Shown in pieces: positions 16,398 through 22,995 of a stretch of DNA of 22,995 nucleotides (the first letter of the stretch is position 1; each line of letters starts with the position of its first letter). The stretch is from Chloroflexota bacterium (GTDB taxonomy: Bacteria > Chloroflexota > Anaerolineae > Caldilineales > Caldilineaceae). The stretch lies in the NCBI GenBank assembly GCA_003577365.1, contig QEUY01000036.1, positions 1-22,995 on the forward strand, written 5' to 3'. The notes under the pieces were generated by a model. The model was given only the letters and a program-made list of their open reading frames with translations. It was not told the DNA's origin and searched no databases. The position numbers and the translations under genes were made by a program.

Positions 16398-17306
16398 ATG
16401 CGTGTCATCATTACAGGCGGCACAGGGCTGATCGGCAGCGCGCTGGCCCACGCGCTGGTTGCCGATGGGCATACGGTCATCGTGCTCACGCGCAACGCTC
16501 GCCGGCGCGTCGATCTCCCTCCGGCAGTTCAGTTGGTGGAATGGGATGCCGCATCCGCTGCGGGCTGGGCGCACCACGCCGACGGCGCAGACGCCATCGT
16601 CAACCTGGCCGGCGAAGGCATTGCCGACAGCCGCTGGAGCGATGAGCGCAAAAAGCGCATCTACGCCAGCCGCGTCAACGCCGGCAAGGCCGTCGTCGAG
16701 GCGATCACTGCCGCAACCGTCAAGCCCAGGGTCTTGGTCCAGGCTTCGGGCGTGGACATCTACGGCCCGCACGGCGACGAGATTGTCACCGAGGCCGACC
16801 CGCCTGGGAGAAGCTTCCTGGCCCAAGTTTGCTTCGATTGGGAAGCGTCCACCGCGGCCGCATCGAGCCAGGGCGTGCGCCGTCCCATCATCCGCTCCGG
16901 CCTGGTCCTCAGCAACGAGGGCGGCGCCTGGCCGCGGATCGTTCTGCCCTTTAAGCTCTTTGCCGGCGGCCCGCTGGGCAATGGCAAGCAAGTTTGGCCG
17001 TGGATCCACATCAAAGACGAGATCCGTGCCATCCGTTTTCTCATCGACCATCCCAGCGCCGATGGCCCCTTTAACCTCTGCACACCGCAGCCGCTCGCCA
17101 ACCGAGAGTTTGCTCGCGTGCTCGGCCAAGTGATGGGACGGCCTGCCGTGATACCCGTCCCCAGCCTGGCGCTCCGCGCCGTCTTTGGCGAAATGGCGGA
17201 CGTATTGCTGGAAGGCCGGCGCGTGCTCCCCCAGCGTCTCCAGGAGCTAGGCTTCTCCTTCGACTATCCGACCGCTGAAGCCGCCTTTCGCGCCCTACTG
17301 CAATGA
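16398..17306 (+). CDS. TIGR01777-type SDR family protein (YfcH/SDR39U1-like)
   Basis: Extended short-chain dehydrogenase/epimerase-like protein of 302 residues. The NAD(P)-binding glycine motif is GGTGLIGSAL (7-16). Family-specific segments are IVNLAGEGIADSRWSDERKKRIYASRV (cut here to its key form NLAGE..W...RK..I..SR), VQASGVDIYG and GKQVWPWIHIKDE. The C-terminal PFNLCTPQPLANREF and the final DUF1731-like helix (LGFSFDYPTAEAAFRALL) follow. The usual YxxxK catalytic pair of classical SDRs is not evident. The substrate of this family is not established. A strong AGGAGG ribosome site precedes the ATG, and ldh follows 49 bases later. In plants and cyanobacteria relatives are implicated in chloroplast or cell-division functions, which I would not transfer here. 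Confidence 0.9.
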   Translation: MRVIITGGTGLIGSALAHALVADGHTVIVLTRNARRRVDLPPAVQLVEWDAASAAGWAHHADGADAIVNLAGEGIADSRWSDERKKRIYASRVNAGKAVVEAITAATVKPRVLVQASGVDIYGPHGDEIVTEADPPGRSFLAQVCFDWEASTAAASSQGVRRPIIRSGLVLSNEGGAWPRIVLPFKLFAGGPLGNGKQVWPWIHIKDEIRAIRFLIDHPSADGPFNLCTPQPLANREFARVLGQVMGRPAVIPVPSLALRAVFGEMADVLLEGRRVLPQRLQELGFSFDYPTAEAAFRALLQ

Positions 17307-17355
17307 AACGCGCCCATCATGTACCGTGCAGGCTCATGAACCGAAGGAGTAATCC

Positions 17356-18333
17356 ATGAATCGAACCGGCAAGATCGGGATCGTCGGCAGCGGCTTTGTC
17401 GGCGCTACCGCGGCCTACGCCATGGTGATGAGCGGCGTAGGCCGCGAGATTATCTTGGTCGACATCGACGAAGCGCGCGCCCGCGCCGAGGCCGACGATA
17501 TCCGCCACGCCGTCCCCTTCGCCCACCCGATGGATGTCCACGCCGGCGGCTACAGCGATCTGGCCGGCTGCCGCGTGGTCGTGCTCACCGCCGGGGTCAA
17601 CCAGCGGCCCGGCGAGACACGCCTGGAACTGCTCGACCGCAACGCCGCCATCTTTCGCGCCGTTGTGCCCAGCGTCCTGGCCCACGCCCCGCAGGCCATT
17701 CTGGTGGTCGCTTCCAACCCGGTCGACGTGACAACCCACCTGACCGCGACCTACGCTGCCGAGCTTGGCGTCCCCTCGACACGCGTGGTCGGCTCCGGCA
17801 CCACCCTCGACACGGCGCGCTTCCGCACGCTCCTGGGCGCGCGCCTGGGCGTCGACGCCCAACATGTCCATGCCTATGTCTTGGGCGAACATGGCGATTC
17901 CGAGGTGCTGGCCTGGTCCGAAGTCAGCATCGGCGGCATCCCCCTGGACGACTACTGCCGCAGCCAGGGGGTGGTGCTCGACGCCGTGGCACGCCAGGCG
18001 ATCGACGAAGGCGTGCGCCGCGCGGCCTATACGATTATCCAGGGTAAACGCGCCACCTACTACGGCATCGGCGCGGCCTTGGCGCGCATCGTCAACGCCA
18101 TCCTGCGCGACCAGCGCGCCATCCTGACCGTCTGCTCGCCGATGGACGAGGTCGCCGGCGTGCGCAACGTCACGGTCTCGCTGCCGCACCTGGTTGGCGG
18201 GCAGGGCGTGCTCTCCACCCTCTGGCAGCCGCTGGCTCCCGAAGAGGAAACCGCCCTGCAGCGCAGCGCCCAGACTGTCAAGGCTGCAATCGATAGTATC
18301 CACGCCGGTTCTGCCACAGCGAGGCCAGGATAG
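17356..18333 (+). CDS. ldh: L-lactate dehydrogenase
   Basis: Reduces pyruvate to L-lactate with NADH, regenerating NAD+ in fermentation. The 325-residue protein has the NAD motif GIVGSGFVGATAAY (8-21) with Asp36 at the end of the second beta strand (LVDID). The substrate loop GVNQRPGETRLELLDRN carries Gln83, the residue that distinguishes lactate from malate dehydrogenase (Arg there in MDH), and Arg89. Asp152 and Arg155 are in LDTARFR and the catalytic His179 in GEHGDSE. AAGGAG lies eight bases before the ATG. The last 56 bases overlap the 3' end of terC on the opposite strand, and the tail HAGSATARPG extends a little beyond the usual family end. Confidence 0.95.
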   Translation: MNRTGKIGIVGSGFVGATAAYAMVMSGVGREIILVDIDEARARAEADDIRHAVPFAHPMDVHAGGYSDLAGCRVVVLTAGVNQRPGETRLELLDRNAAIFRAVVPSVLAHAPQAILVVASNPVDVTTHLTATYAAELGVPSTRVVGSGTTLDTARFRTLLGARLGVDAQHVHAYVLGEHGDSEVLAWSEVSIGGIPLDDYCRSQGVVLDAVARQAIDEGVRRAAYTIIQGKRATYYGIGAALARIVNAILRDQRAILTVCSPMDEVAGVRNVTVSLPHLVGGQGVLSTLWQPLAPEEETALQRSAQTVKAAIDSIHAGSATARPG

Positions 18334-19243
18334 CTACAGCCAAAATGCTGGCAATGACGCTCAGTGAGACCGCCACCGGGATCTTATAGAGATCGACCAT
18401 CACCATCTTCACGCCCACAAACACCAACACGACCGCCAGCGCCGGTCGCAGGTAGTGAAACTTGCCCATGGCGCCGGCCAGCATAAAGTACAGCGAACGC
18501 AGCCCCAGAATGGCAAAGACATTGGACGTATAGACGATAAACGGGTCGTTCGTCACGGCGAAGATCGCCGGGATCGAGTCTACCGCAAAGACCAGGTCGG
18601 TGCTCTCCACCATCAAAAGCACCAGAAACAGGGGCGTAGCCATCAGCACGCCTGCTCGGCGCACAAAGAACTTATCGCCCACATACCCTTGCGTCACCGG
18701 CATCAGCCGGCGGAAGAGCCGAACCAAGGGATTCTGCTCCGGATGGATCTCCTGCTCGCGGTGCAGGGCCATTTTGATGCCGGTCAAGATCAGAAAGCTG
18801 CCAAAGAGATAGATGATCCAGTGGAACTCTTTGAGCAGCGCCGCGCCCGCCACGATCAGCGCGCCGCGCATCACCAGCGCGCCGAGGATCCCCCAGAACA
18901 GAACGCGGTGCTGCAGGGCTGCCGGCACGGCGAAGTAGGTGAAAAGCAGCGCAAAGACAAAGATGTTGTCAATGCTCAGCGATTTCTCGATCAAGTAGCC
19001 TGTGAGAAAGGCTACAGCCGCTTCGCCATTGCTATACCCGCTGGCCGGGGCAAGAACATCCCAGAACAGATAGATCCCAGCGTTGAAGACCAGCGCCAGC
19101 GAGATCCAGATGACACTCCAGACCGTCGCCTCGCGTACCGACACCGCATGGGCGTTGCGGTGAAATACGCCCAGATCCAGCGCCAACAGCGCCAGCACGA
19201 ACACATTGAACCCAACCCACAGCCACACCGTGCCTTCGAACAT
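18278..19243 (-). CDS. terC: TerC/Alx family integral membrane protein, probable manganese exporter
   Basis: Polytopic inner-membrane protein of 321 residues with about eight or nine hydrophobic helices. Family marks are the acidic membrane motifs GYLIEKSLSIDNIFVFALLF and LMVESTDLVFAVDSIPAIFAV, whose aspartates and glutamates are thought to bind metal, and TSNVFAILGLRSLYFML. Members such as Alx are linked to Mn2+ efflux, and others to tellurite resistance. The ATG at 19243 has GAGGAG nine bases upstream. The open frame reaches 19300, but that part runs through the leader terminator and is not coding. The gene is preceded by a yybP-ykoY manganese riboswitch, which strongly supports a manganese role. 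Its last 18 codons overlap the end of ldh tail to tail. Confidence 0.93.
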   Translation of the reverse strand: MFEGTVWLWVGFNVFVLALLALDLGVFHRNAHAVSVREATVWSVIWISLALVFNAGIYLFWDVLAPASGYSNGEAAVAFLTGYLIEKSLSIDNIFVFALLFTYFAVPAALQHRVLFWGILGALVMRGALIVAGAALLKEFHWIIYLFGSFLILTGIKMALHREQEIHPEQNPLVRLFRRLMPVTQGYVGDKFFVRRAGVLMATPLFLVLLMVESTDLVFAVDSIPAIFAVTNDPFIVYTSNVFAILGLRSLYFMLAGAMGKFHYLRPALAVVLVFVGVKMVMVDLYKIPVAVSLSVIASILAVAILASLWQNRRGYYRLQP

Positions 19244-19280
19244 CGTTCTATACTCCTCGGTTGTGATGGACCGCGGGGCA

Positions 19281-19327
19281 AACAAAAAGCGAGACCCCAC
19301 GGAGTTCGATTCCCGTGGTAGTCTCGC
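19281..19327 (-). terminator. Riboswitch-controlled intrinsic terminator in the terC leader
   Basis: On the minus strand GCGAGAC (19327-19321) pairs with GTCTCGC (19295-19289), and inside it CCACGG (19318-19313) pairs with CCGTGG (19302-19297) around a ten-base loop. TTTTTGTT (19288-19281) follows. The outer 5' arm GCGAGAC is also the conserved 3' segment of the yybP-ykoY aptamer, so terminator and ligand-bound aptamer cannot both form. That is the expected design of a metal-on transcriptional switch. Confidence 0.8.
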
Positions 19328-19420
19328 CAGAAGTGCTCAAAGGCACAGTTGCCGACCGAGAGCATCGCTCCGTAATGACGGCCGGCTGTCTCGCGATGTG
19401 CGAGTGGCTACTCCCTAACC
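19317..19420 (-). promoter_or_regulatory. yybP-ykoY manganese riboswitch upstream of terC
   Basis: The 104-base minus-strand segment has the recognised core of the yybP-ykoY (Mn2+) aptamer in the right order: GGTTAGGGAGTAGCC at the 5' end (19420-19406), GTCATTACGG in the middle, and CTGGCGAGACTACC at the 3' end (19330-19317). GGTTAG can pair with CTACC to close helix P1 with one bulge. Small hairpins lie between (CTCG/CGAG and GTGC/GCAC). It precedes a TerC/Alx gene, the classic target of this class, and is followed by a terminator that shares its 3' strand. Mn2+ binding should favour P1 and let transcription continue. Recognition is from memory of the consensus, without a covariance-model search. 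Confidence 0.88.
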
Positions 19421-19427
19421 GGCGCTC

Positions 19428-19455
19428 AATGTAGCGGGCCGCCGGGGATGATGAA
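19428..19455 (-). promoter_or_regulatory. Possible promoter of the terC riboswitch transcript
   Basis: On the minus strand TACATT (19433-19428) is a fair -10, with a weak TTCATC (19455-19450) 16 bases upstream. Transcription would start near 19421, directly at the first aptamer base, which is the main reason to believe it. The -35 is poor. Confidence 0.35.
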
Positions 19456-19525
19456 TGTAAGCGCCCCTCCCATTCCGAGGCCAATCTACGCAAATTCCCC
19501 CTGTACATTCACGTATGGGGCAGTT

Positions 19526-19554
19526 TCGAAATTTTGTTCTACGCGTGGTATACT
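19526..19554 (+). promoter_or_regulatory. Probable promoter of the ABC-2 exporter operon
   Basis: TATACT (19549-19554) is preceded by TGG, giving an extended -10. TCGAAA (19526-19531), which matches four of six -35 positions, lies 17 bases upstream. Transcription would begin near 19561, about 50 bases before the ATPase ATG. In the 366-base gap between terC and this operon (19244-19609) the minus-strand riboswitch, its terminator and promoter occupy about 19281-19455. This promoter occupies most of the remainder. Confidence 0.55.
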
Positions 19555-19609
19555 GTAGCCGGATTGGCCGGTGGCCTTCACACCTTCTCAATTGGAAGAC
19601 AGAGCCGGT

Positions 19610-20635
19610 ATGGACAGCGCGATCTCCGTCAACCACCTCACCAAATCGTTTGTCGTGCCTATACGTGAAGGGGGCGTCTTCGCCGCCATGCGCAGCCTGG
19701 TGGCGCGCCAAGAACGAACGATCACAGCCGTGGACGGCATCTCCTTCCAAGTAGGCGCCGGCGAGGTCGTCGGCTTCTTAGGCCCGAACGGAGCGGGCAA
19801 GACGACCACACTCAAGATGTTGTCCGGGCTGCTGCACCCCACTGCCGGCGATGTGCGCGTCCTGGATGCCGTGCCCTGGCAGCGCCGCCGCGAGTTTCTG
19901 CGCCAGATCACCCTGGTCATGGGCAACCGCAACCAACTGCAGTGGGACATCCCCGCCATCGATTCATATGAGCTGAACCGAGCCGTCTATCGCATCCCGC
20001 GGCCGGTCTACCAGCGCACACTCGACGAATTGGTCGACCTGCTGGACCTGGCCGACCTGTTGAAGAAGCCGGTGCGCAACTTGTCGCTGGGCGAACGCAT
20101 GAAGTGCGAGATCGCCGGCGCGCTGCTGCACCAACCCCGCGTCCTGTTCTTGGACGAACCCACGCTCGGCCTGGATGTCACCATGCAGCGGCGCATCCGC
20201 AGCTTCATCCGTGAATACAACAAGCGTCACGATTCGACAGTGCTTCTCACCAGCCACTACATGGCCGATGTGGAGGCGCTGTGCAAGCGCGTGATCGTCA
20301 TCCATCACGGCAAGATCCTCTTCGACGGCGACCTGGCCGACTTGGTGACGCGCTTCTCGCCCTATAAGACCATCTCTGTGCAGTTGGACGCAGGCAGCCA
20401 CGATCTATCGGCCTATGGCGATGTAGTGGAGCAGAACGGCGCCGGTATCAAATTGCGCGTCCCCAAGGTGGAGACCGCCGCCGTCACCGGCAGGCTGTTA
20501 GCCGATTTGCCCATCGCCGACCTCACCGTGGAAGACCCTCCCATTGAGGAGGTCATCGAGCAGGTCTTTGCCCTGCCCGACGACCCGGCCCACATTCCGG
20601 CCCAAGAGACAGCTTCCATGAAAGCCAGGGGGTGA
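19610..20635 (+). CDS. ABC-2 type exporter ATP-binding protein (COG4586-like)
   Basis: ATPase of a three-gene exporter, 341 residues. Walker A is GPNGAGKTTT (about 58-67), the signature is the variant LSLGERMKCEIAGALLH (about 158) characteristic of this uncharacterised subfamily instead of LSGGQ, Walker B is VLFLDEPTLGLD, and the switch histidine is in LLTSHYMADVEAL. A C-terminal domain of about 80 residues follows. The ATG at 19610 is preferred: the domain begins directly after it (ISVNHLTKSF) and GGAAG lies about ten bases upstream. A GTG at 19571 in frame would add 13 residues but lies close to the predicted transcript start. The first permease follows with a 3-base gap. Transported substrate unknown. 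Confidence 0.9.
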   Translation: MDSAISVNHLTKSFVVPIREGGVFAAMRSLVARQERTITAVDGISFQVGAGEVVGFLGPNGAGKTTTLKMLSGLLHPTAGDVRVLDAVPWQRRREFLRQITLVMGNRNQLQWDIPAIDSYELNRAVYRIPRPVYQRTLDELVDLLDLADLLKKPVRNLSLGERMKCEIAGALLHQPRVLFLDEPTLGLDVTMQRRIRSFIREYNKRHDSTVLLTSHYMADVEALCKRVIVIHHGKILFDGDLADLVTRFSPYKTISVQLDAGSHDLSAYGDVVEQNGAGIKLRVPKVETAAVTGRLLADLPIADLTVEDPPIEEVIEQVFALPDDPAHIPAQETASMKARG

Positions 20636-20638
20636 GCA

Positions 20639-21442
20639 GTGCGCGCCTATCTGGAAATCTACAGCGTCCAGCTCAAGACGCAGCTCGCGGTCCAATTTCA
20701 ATATCGTGTCGCCATGCTCATCTGGCTGATCGGCATGGTCGTGCAGCCGGTCGTCTATCTGGTGGTCTGGTCCACCGTGGCCGAACACCGCGGCGGCGAG
20801 GTGGGCGGCTTTACGTCCGGCCAGTTCGCCGCCTATTACATCCTGCTTATGGTCGTGAACCATGCCACCTTCACCTGGATCATGTGGGAATATGAGTACT
20901 ATGTGCGCGACGGCACGCTGGCCGGGCTGCTCTTGCGCCCGATCCACCCCATCCATCGCGACATCGCCGACAACCTGGCCTACAAGGCGCTGACCTTTGT
21001 GGTCGTGCTGCCGGTCGCGCAGCTCCTCGCCTGGCTCTTCCACGCCGAGTTTCACTGGCAGCTCTGGTCTGCCGCGCTCTTTGTGCTCGCGCTGCTGCTC
21101 GCCGGCCTCATGCGCATCCTGGCGGAGTGGACGCTGGCCATGGCCGCCTTCTGGACCACGCGTGTGGGCGGCATCAACCAGGTCTATTTTGTGGTGCTCA
21201 CCTTTATGGCAGGCGTGGTCGCGCCGCTGGACCTCTTTCCGCCGCTCGTCCGCCAAGCCGCCTACCTGCTCCCCTTTCGTTGGATGATCTATTTTCCGCT
21301 GGAGCTTGCCCTAGGCCGGCTCTCGCCCCAACAAGCATTGACCGGGTTGGGCGCACAGATCGGCTGGATCGCGCTGCTCCTTGTCTTGCTCAACGCCATC
21401 TGGCGCATCGGCGTGCGCCGCTTCTCCGCCGTCGGCGCCTAG
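20639..21442 (+). CDS. ABC-2 type exporter permease, PF06182-like (first subunit)
   Basis: Integral membrane protein of 267 residues with about six hydrophobic helices, for example MLIWLIGMVVQPVVYLVVW (about 25-43), ALTFVVVLPVAQLLAWLF and the alanine/leucine-rich segment before RILAEWTLAMAAFW. The pattern MRAYLEIYSVQLKTQLAVQFQYRVAML, with GTLAGLLLRPIHPI and LPFRWMIYFPLEL, fits the ABC2_membrane_6 (former DUF990) permeases that accompany COG4586 ATPases (family recalled, not searched). A GTG start at 20639 follows a GGGGG ribosome site within the end of the ATPase gene. It is one half of a probable heterodimeric channel with the next gene. Substrate unknown. Confidence 0.88.
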   Translation: MRAYLEIYSVQLKTQLAVQFQYRVAMLIWLIGMVVQPVVYLVVWSTVAEHRGGEVGGFTSGQFAAYYILLMVVNHATFTWIMWEYEYYVRDGTLAGLLLRPIHPIHRDIADNLAYKALTFVVVLPVAQLLAWLFHAEFHWQLWSAALFVLALLLAGLMRILAEWTLAMAAFWTTRVGGINQVYFVVLTFMAGVVAPLDLFPPLVRQAAYLLPFRWMIYFPLELALGRLSPQQALTGLGAQIGWIALLLVLLNAIWRIGVRRFSAVGA

Positions 21443-21477
21443 GGGAGTTATAGGTAGGGGATCATAGGAGGTCACCC

Positions 21478-22266
21478 ATGCGCCATCAACTGCGTCTGGT
21501 CAGCACCTATCTGCGCTTGGGCGCGATCAACGAGTTGCAGTATCGCACCAACTTCTGGACCAACCTGCTGCAATCCATCCTGGGGCTGGCGACGGCCATG
21601 GGCGGTCTGGGCGTCATCTTTCTGCATACCGACACGCTTGCCGGCTGGCGGCCCGCCGAATTGGCCGCACTCGTCGGCATCTTCTATATCATGCGTGGCG
21701 CCATCCGCGCCATCATCCAGCCCAGTATGGAAGCCTTTATGGACTCTGTGCGCAAGGGCACGCTCGACTTTGTGCTGACCAAGCCGGAAGACGCCCAGCT
21801 CCTGGTCAGCATCCAACGCGTCTCGCTGTGGAGCGTGCTGGACGTGCTGCTCGGCTTGGGCGTCGTCGCCGTCGCCCTTACCTCGCTCGGCGCGCAGATC
21901 GGCCTGGGCCAGCTTGTCGCCTTTACCCTGGCCCTGATCACAGGCTCCGTCATCGTCTACAGCTTCTATGTTGTGTTGGCTACCTGTGCCTTCTGGTTTA
22001 TCAAGATCGAGAACATCCTGGTCATCTTCCAGAGCCTCTACCAAGCAGGGCTGTGGCCTGTCGGCATCTACCCCCAGACGCTTCAGATCATCCTCACCTT
22101 TCTCGTGCCGGTAGCCTTTGCCGTCACCGTGCCCGCCGAAGCGGCGGTCGGCCGTCTCTCGCCGCCGACCCTCTGGCTGGCGATGGGCTTGGCCGTGCTG
22201 CTGTTCGTTGTCGCGCGCCGCTTCTGGCATTTCGGCATTCGCCACTATTCCGGCGCATCCGCCTGA
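21478..22266 (+). CDS. ABC-2 type exporter permease, PF06182-like (second subunit)
   Basis: Membrane protein of 262 residues with about six hydrophobic helices, paralogous in layout to the preceding permease: an N-terminal RHQLRLVSTYLRLGAINELQYR amphipathic stretch (shown here to key residues), FMDSVRKGTLDFVLTKPED at the place where the first subunit has YVRDGTLAGLLLRPIHP, and a final LFVVARRFWHFGIRHYSGAS. The shared R.GTL..LL.P motif and C-terminal R.G.R.(F/Y)S tail support a two-permease channel. AGGAGGT lies six bases before the ATG, a near-perfect ribosome site. It is the last of the three exporter genes. Substrate unknown. Confidence 0.88.
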   Translation: MRHQLRLVSTYLRLGAINELQYRTNFWTNLLQSILGLATAMGGLGVIFLHTDTLAGWRPAELAALVGIFYIMRGAIRAIIQPSMEAFMDSVRKGTLDFVLTKPEDAQLLVSIQRVSLWSVLDVLLGLGVVAVALTSLGAQIGLGQLVAFTLALITGSVIVYSFYVVLATCAFWFIKIENILVIFQSLYQAGLWPVGIYPQTLQIILTFLVPVAFAVTVPAEAAVGRLSPPTLWLAMGLAVLLFVVARRFWHFGIRHYSGASA

Positions 22267-22301
22267 GATGCGCCCCGGTCGCGCAGAGATAAGTGGACTA
22301 C

Positions 22302-22335
22302 AAGGAGTCTAATTGATGAAGGAGTCTGAGTGATG
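22302..22335 (+). repeat. Tandem duplication of ribosome site and start codon before the VOC gene
   Basis: AAGGAGTCTAATTGATG (22302-22318) is followed directly by AAGGAGTCTGAGTGATG (22319-22335), 15 of 17 bases identical. Each copy holds an AAGGAG ribosome site and an ATG. The first ATG opens the five-codon frame MKESE, whose TGA (22331-22333) overlaps the second ATG as TGATG. Confidence 0.85.
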
Positions 22336-22995
22336 GCAAGCCCCGCATTGGCCCCGAACCTGGCCGTCGTGCGCTTAACCGTCAACGACGCCGCGACCTA
22401 CAGCGGCGAAATGCCCACCCACGATGTCGTGCATCTGGCCTTGGATCGCCTGCTGCCCCACTCCATACGCACCAACCATCGCCTCTCGGTCTATAAGGGC
22501 GATGAGTTAATCTACCCCGATATGTTCCTCTACGAGATCATCGCCCACTATGGCGACGCCGATTTGCGCGTGGTCGCAGAGGAGCTTGACCTGGCAAGCA
22601 CGCGGCCCTTTGCCAATTACGGCTTTGACCATCTGGCGTTGGCCTTTGAAGACCGCGCCCTGGCGCGCCGCTTTTTCCAGGAAGGGTTGGGGCTGCAGGT
22701 CGTGCGCGACGACGACCACCTCACGGTCGTCACCAGCGGCAACACAGCCCTCTTCCTCTTTGACTTCAACCCCGACGCGCCTTTGGCCCCGCCCACACCC
22801 AGCCGCATCCATCACCTGGGGTTCGTCGTGGACGACCTGGAAGCCGCCGCCGCACACCTCAAGCGCGATTTTCCCGAATTCCTGGGCGAATTTACGCTGC
22901 TGGAGCGCGCCGAGCGGTGGAGCCTCTACGGGCATGTCCAGATCGGCACGATCCGCTTTATGCTTCAACTGAGCGAGATCAAACCCCGCTACCGC
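22333..22995 (+). CDS. VOC/glyoxalase-fold protein with an unrecognised N-terminal region, 3'-truncated by window edge
   Basis: Open for 221 codons to the window end with no stop. Residues about 97-215 look like a vicinal-oxygen-chelate module pair: YGFDHLALAFEDRALARRFF with LGLQVV and TALFLFDF (first half), then SRIHHLGFVVDDLEAAAAHL to IRFMLQL (second half). His100 and His161 sit where metal-binding histidines usually lie. Such proteins are lyases, dioxygenases or resistance proteins; the specific reaction cannot be told. Residues 1-90 form a separate mixed region (THDVVHLALDRLLPHSIRTN, then DELIYPDMFLYEIIAHYGDADL) I do not recognise. The ATG at 22333 has its own AAGGAG eight bases upstream and overlaps the stop of a five-codon leader ORF. 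It follows the ABC exporter by 66 bases and may be co-transcribed. Confidence 0.75.
   Translation, partial: MASPALAPNLAVVRLTVNDAATYSGEMPTHDVVHLALDRLLPHSIRTNHRLSVYKGDELIYPDMFLYEIIAHYGDADLRVVAEELDLASTRPFANYGFDHLALAFEDRALARRFFQEGLGLQVVRDDDHLTVVTSGNTALFLFDFNPDAPLAPPTPSRIHHLGFVVDDLEAAAAHLKRDFPEFLGEFTLLERAERWSLYGHVQIGTIRFMLQLSEIKPRYR

Noticed and set aside
17317..18303. Long open frame of 328 codons antisense to ldh
   Set aside because: It lies entirely opposite a well-recognised gene, shows no family features and is a product of high GC codon bias. The same applies to long minus-strand frames at 6328-7110, 12368-13393 and 16230-17129.
19289..19330. tRNA-like acceptor stem and T-arm on the plus strand (GCGAGAC/GTCTCGC with GTTCGATTC)
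   Set aside because: No D-arm or anticodon arm is present, and two bases separate the T-arm from the acceptor strand. The same bases are explained by the terC leader terminator on the minus strand.
1..22995. CRISPR arrays, insertion sequences, integrases, attachment sites or phage genes
   Set aside because: No spaced repeat array, transposase-like protein or terminal inverted repeat was seen anywhere in the window.

Overview
The window is GC-rich (my impression by eye is 60-65 percent) chromosomal DNA from a free-living bacterium. It is densely packed with housekeeping and central-metabolism genes, and I saw no phage, plasmid, transposon or CRISPR signal. The best guess for the organism is a member of Chloroflexota (Caldilineae/Anaerolineae-like). 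That rests on the fused hemC-hemD gene, a ThrH-type phosphatase, a DUF3417-containing glycogen phosphorylase, and a class III CoA-transferase beside an acyl-CoA dehydrogenase. This is inference from gene content, not from a marker gene.

Layout. (1) 1-4129, minus strand: a tetrapyrrole operon hemA, hemC-hemD fusion, hemB (cut by the window edge), with overlapping or nearly abutting genes and a good sigma70-type promoter ahead of hemA. (2) 4217-6143, plus strand, divergent from hemA: ThrH-type phosphatase, long-chain flavodoxin, and an unrecognised four-helix membrane protein. (3) 6238-8954: a fused two-domain ABC permease and its ATPase of the ferric-iron/thiamine type, without a substrate-binding protein in view. 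(4) 9022-13633: sugar-phosphate and glycogen genes: ribose-5-phosphate isomerase B, glucose-6-phosphate dehydrogenase, and an alpha-glucan phosphorylase broken by a small frame-shifting internal deletion. A perfect intrinsic terminator follows. (5) 13875-16270: class III CoA-transferase and acyl-CoA dehydrogenase, probably one acyl-acid activation and oxidation pair. (6) 16398-18333: an SDR-type nucleotide-sugar-epimerase-like protein (TIGR01777) and L-lactate dehydrogenase. (7) 18278-19420, minus strand: a TerC/Alx-type membrane protein, overlapping ldh tail to tail, preceded by a yybP-ykoY manganese riboswitch with its own terminator. (8) 19526-22266: a three-gene ABC-2 exporter of unknown substrate. 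(9) 22302-22995: a VOC/glyoxalase-fold protein cut by the right edge, with a duplicated ribosome-binding site that creates a five-codon leader cistron.

How the genes fit together. Glucan phosphorylase, Zwf and RpiB link storage glucan to the oxidative pentose phosphate pathway, and LDH adds a fermentative outlet. HemA-HemC-HemD-HemB are C5-pathway tetrapyrrole enzymes. Flavodoxin beside an iron-type ABC importer suggests, but does not prove, iron-responsive physiology. The TerC riboswitch points to manganese homeostasis. I do not see a convincing wholly new system. The most notable items are the riboswitch-terminator unit, the glgP deletion and the duplicated start region of the VOC gene.
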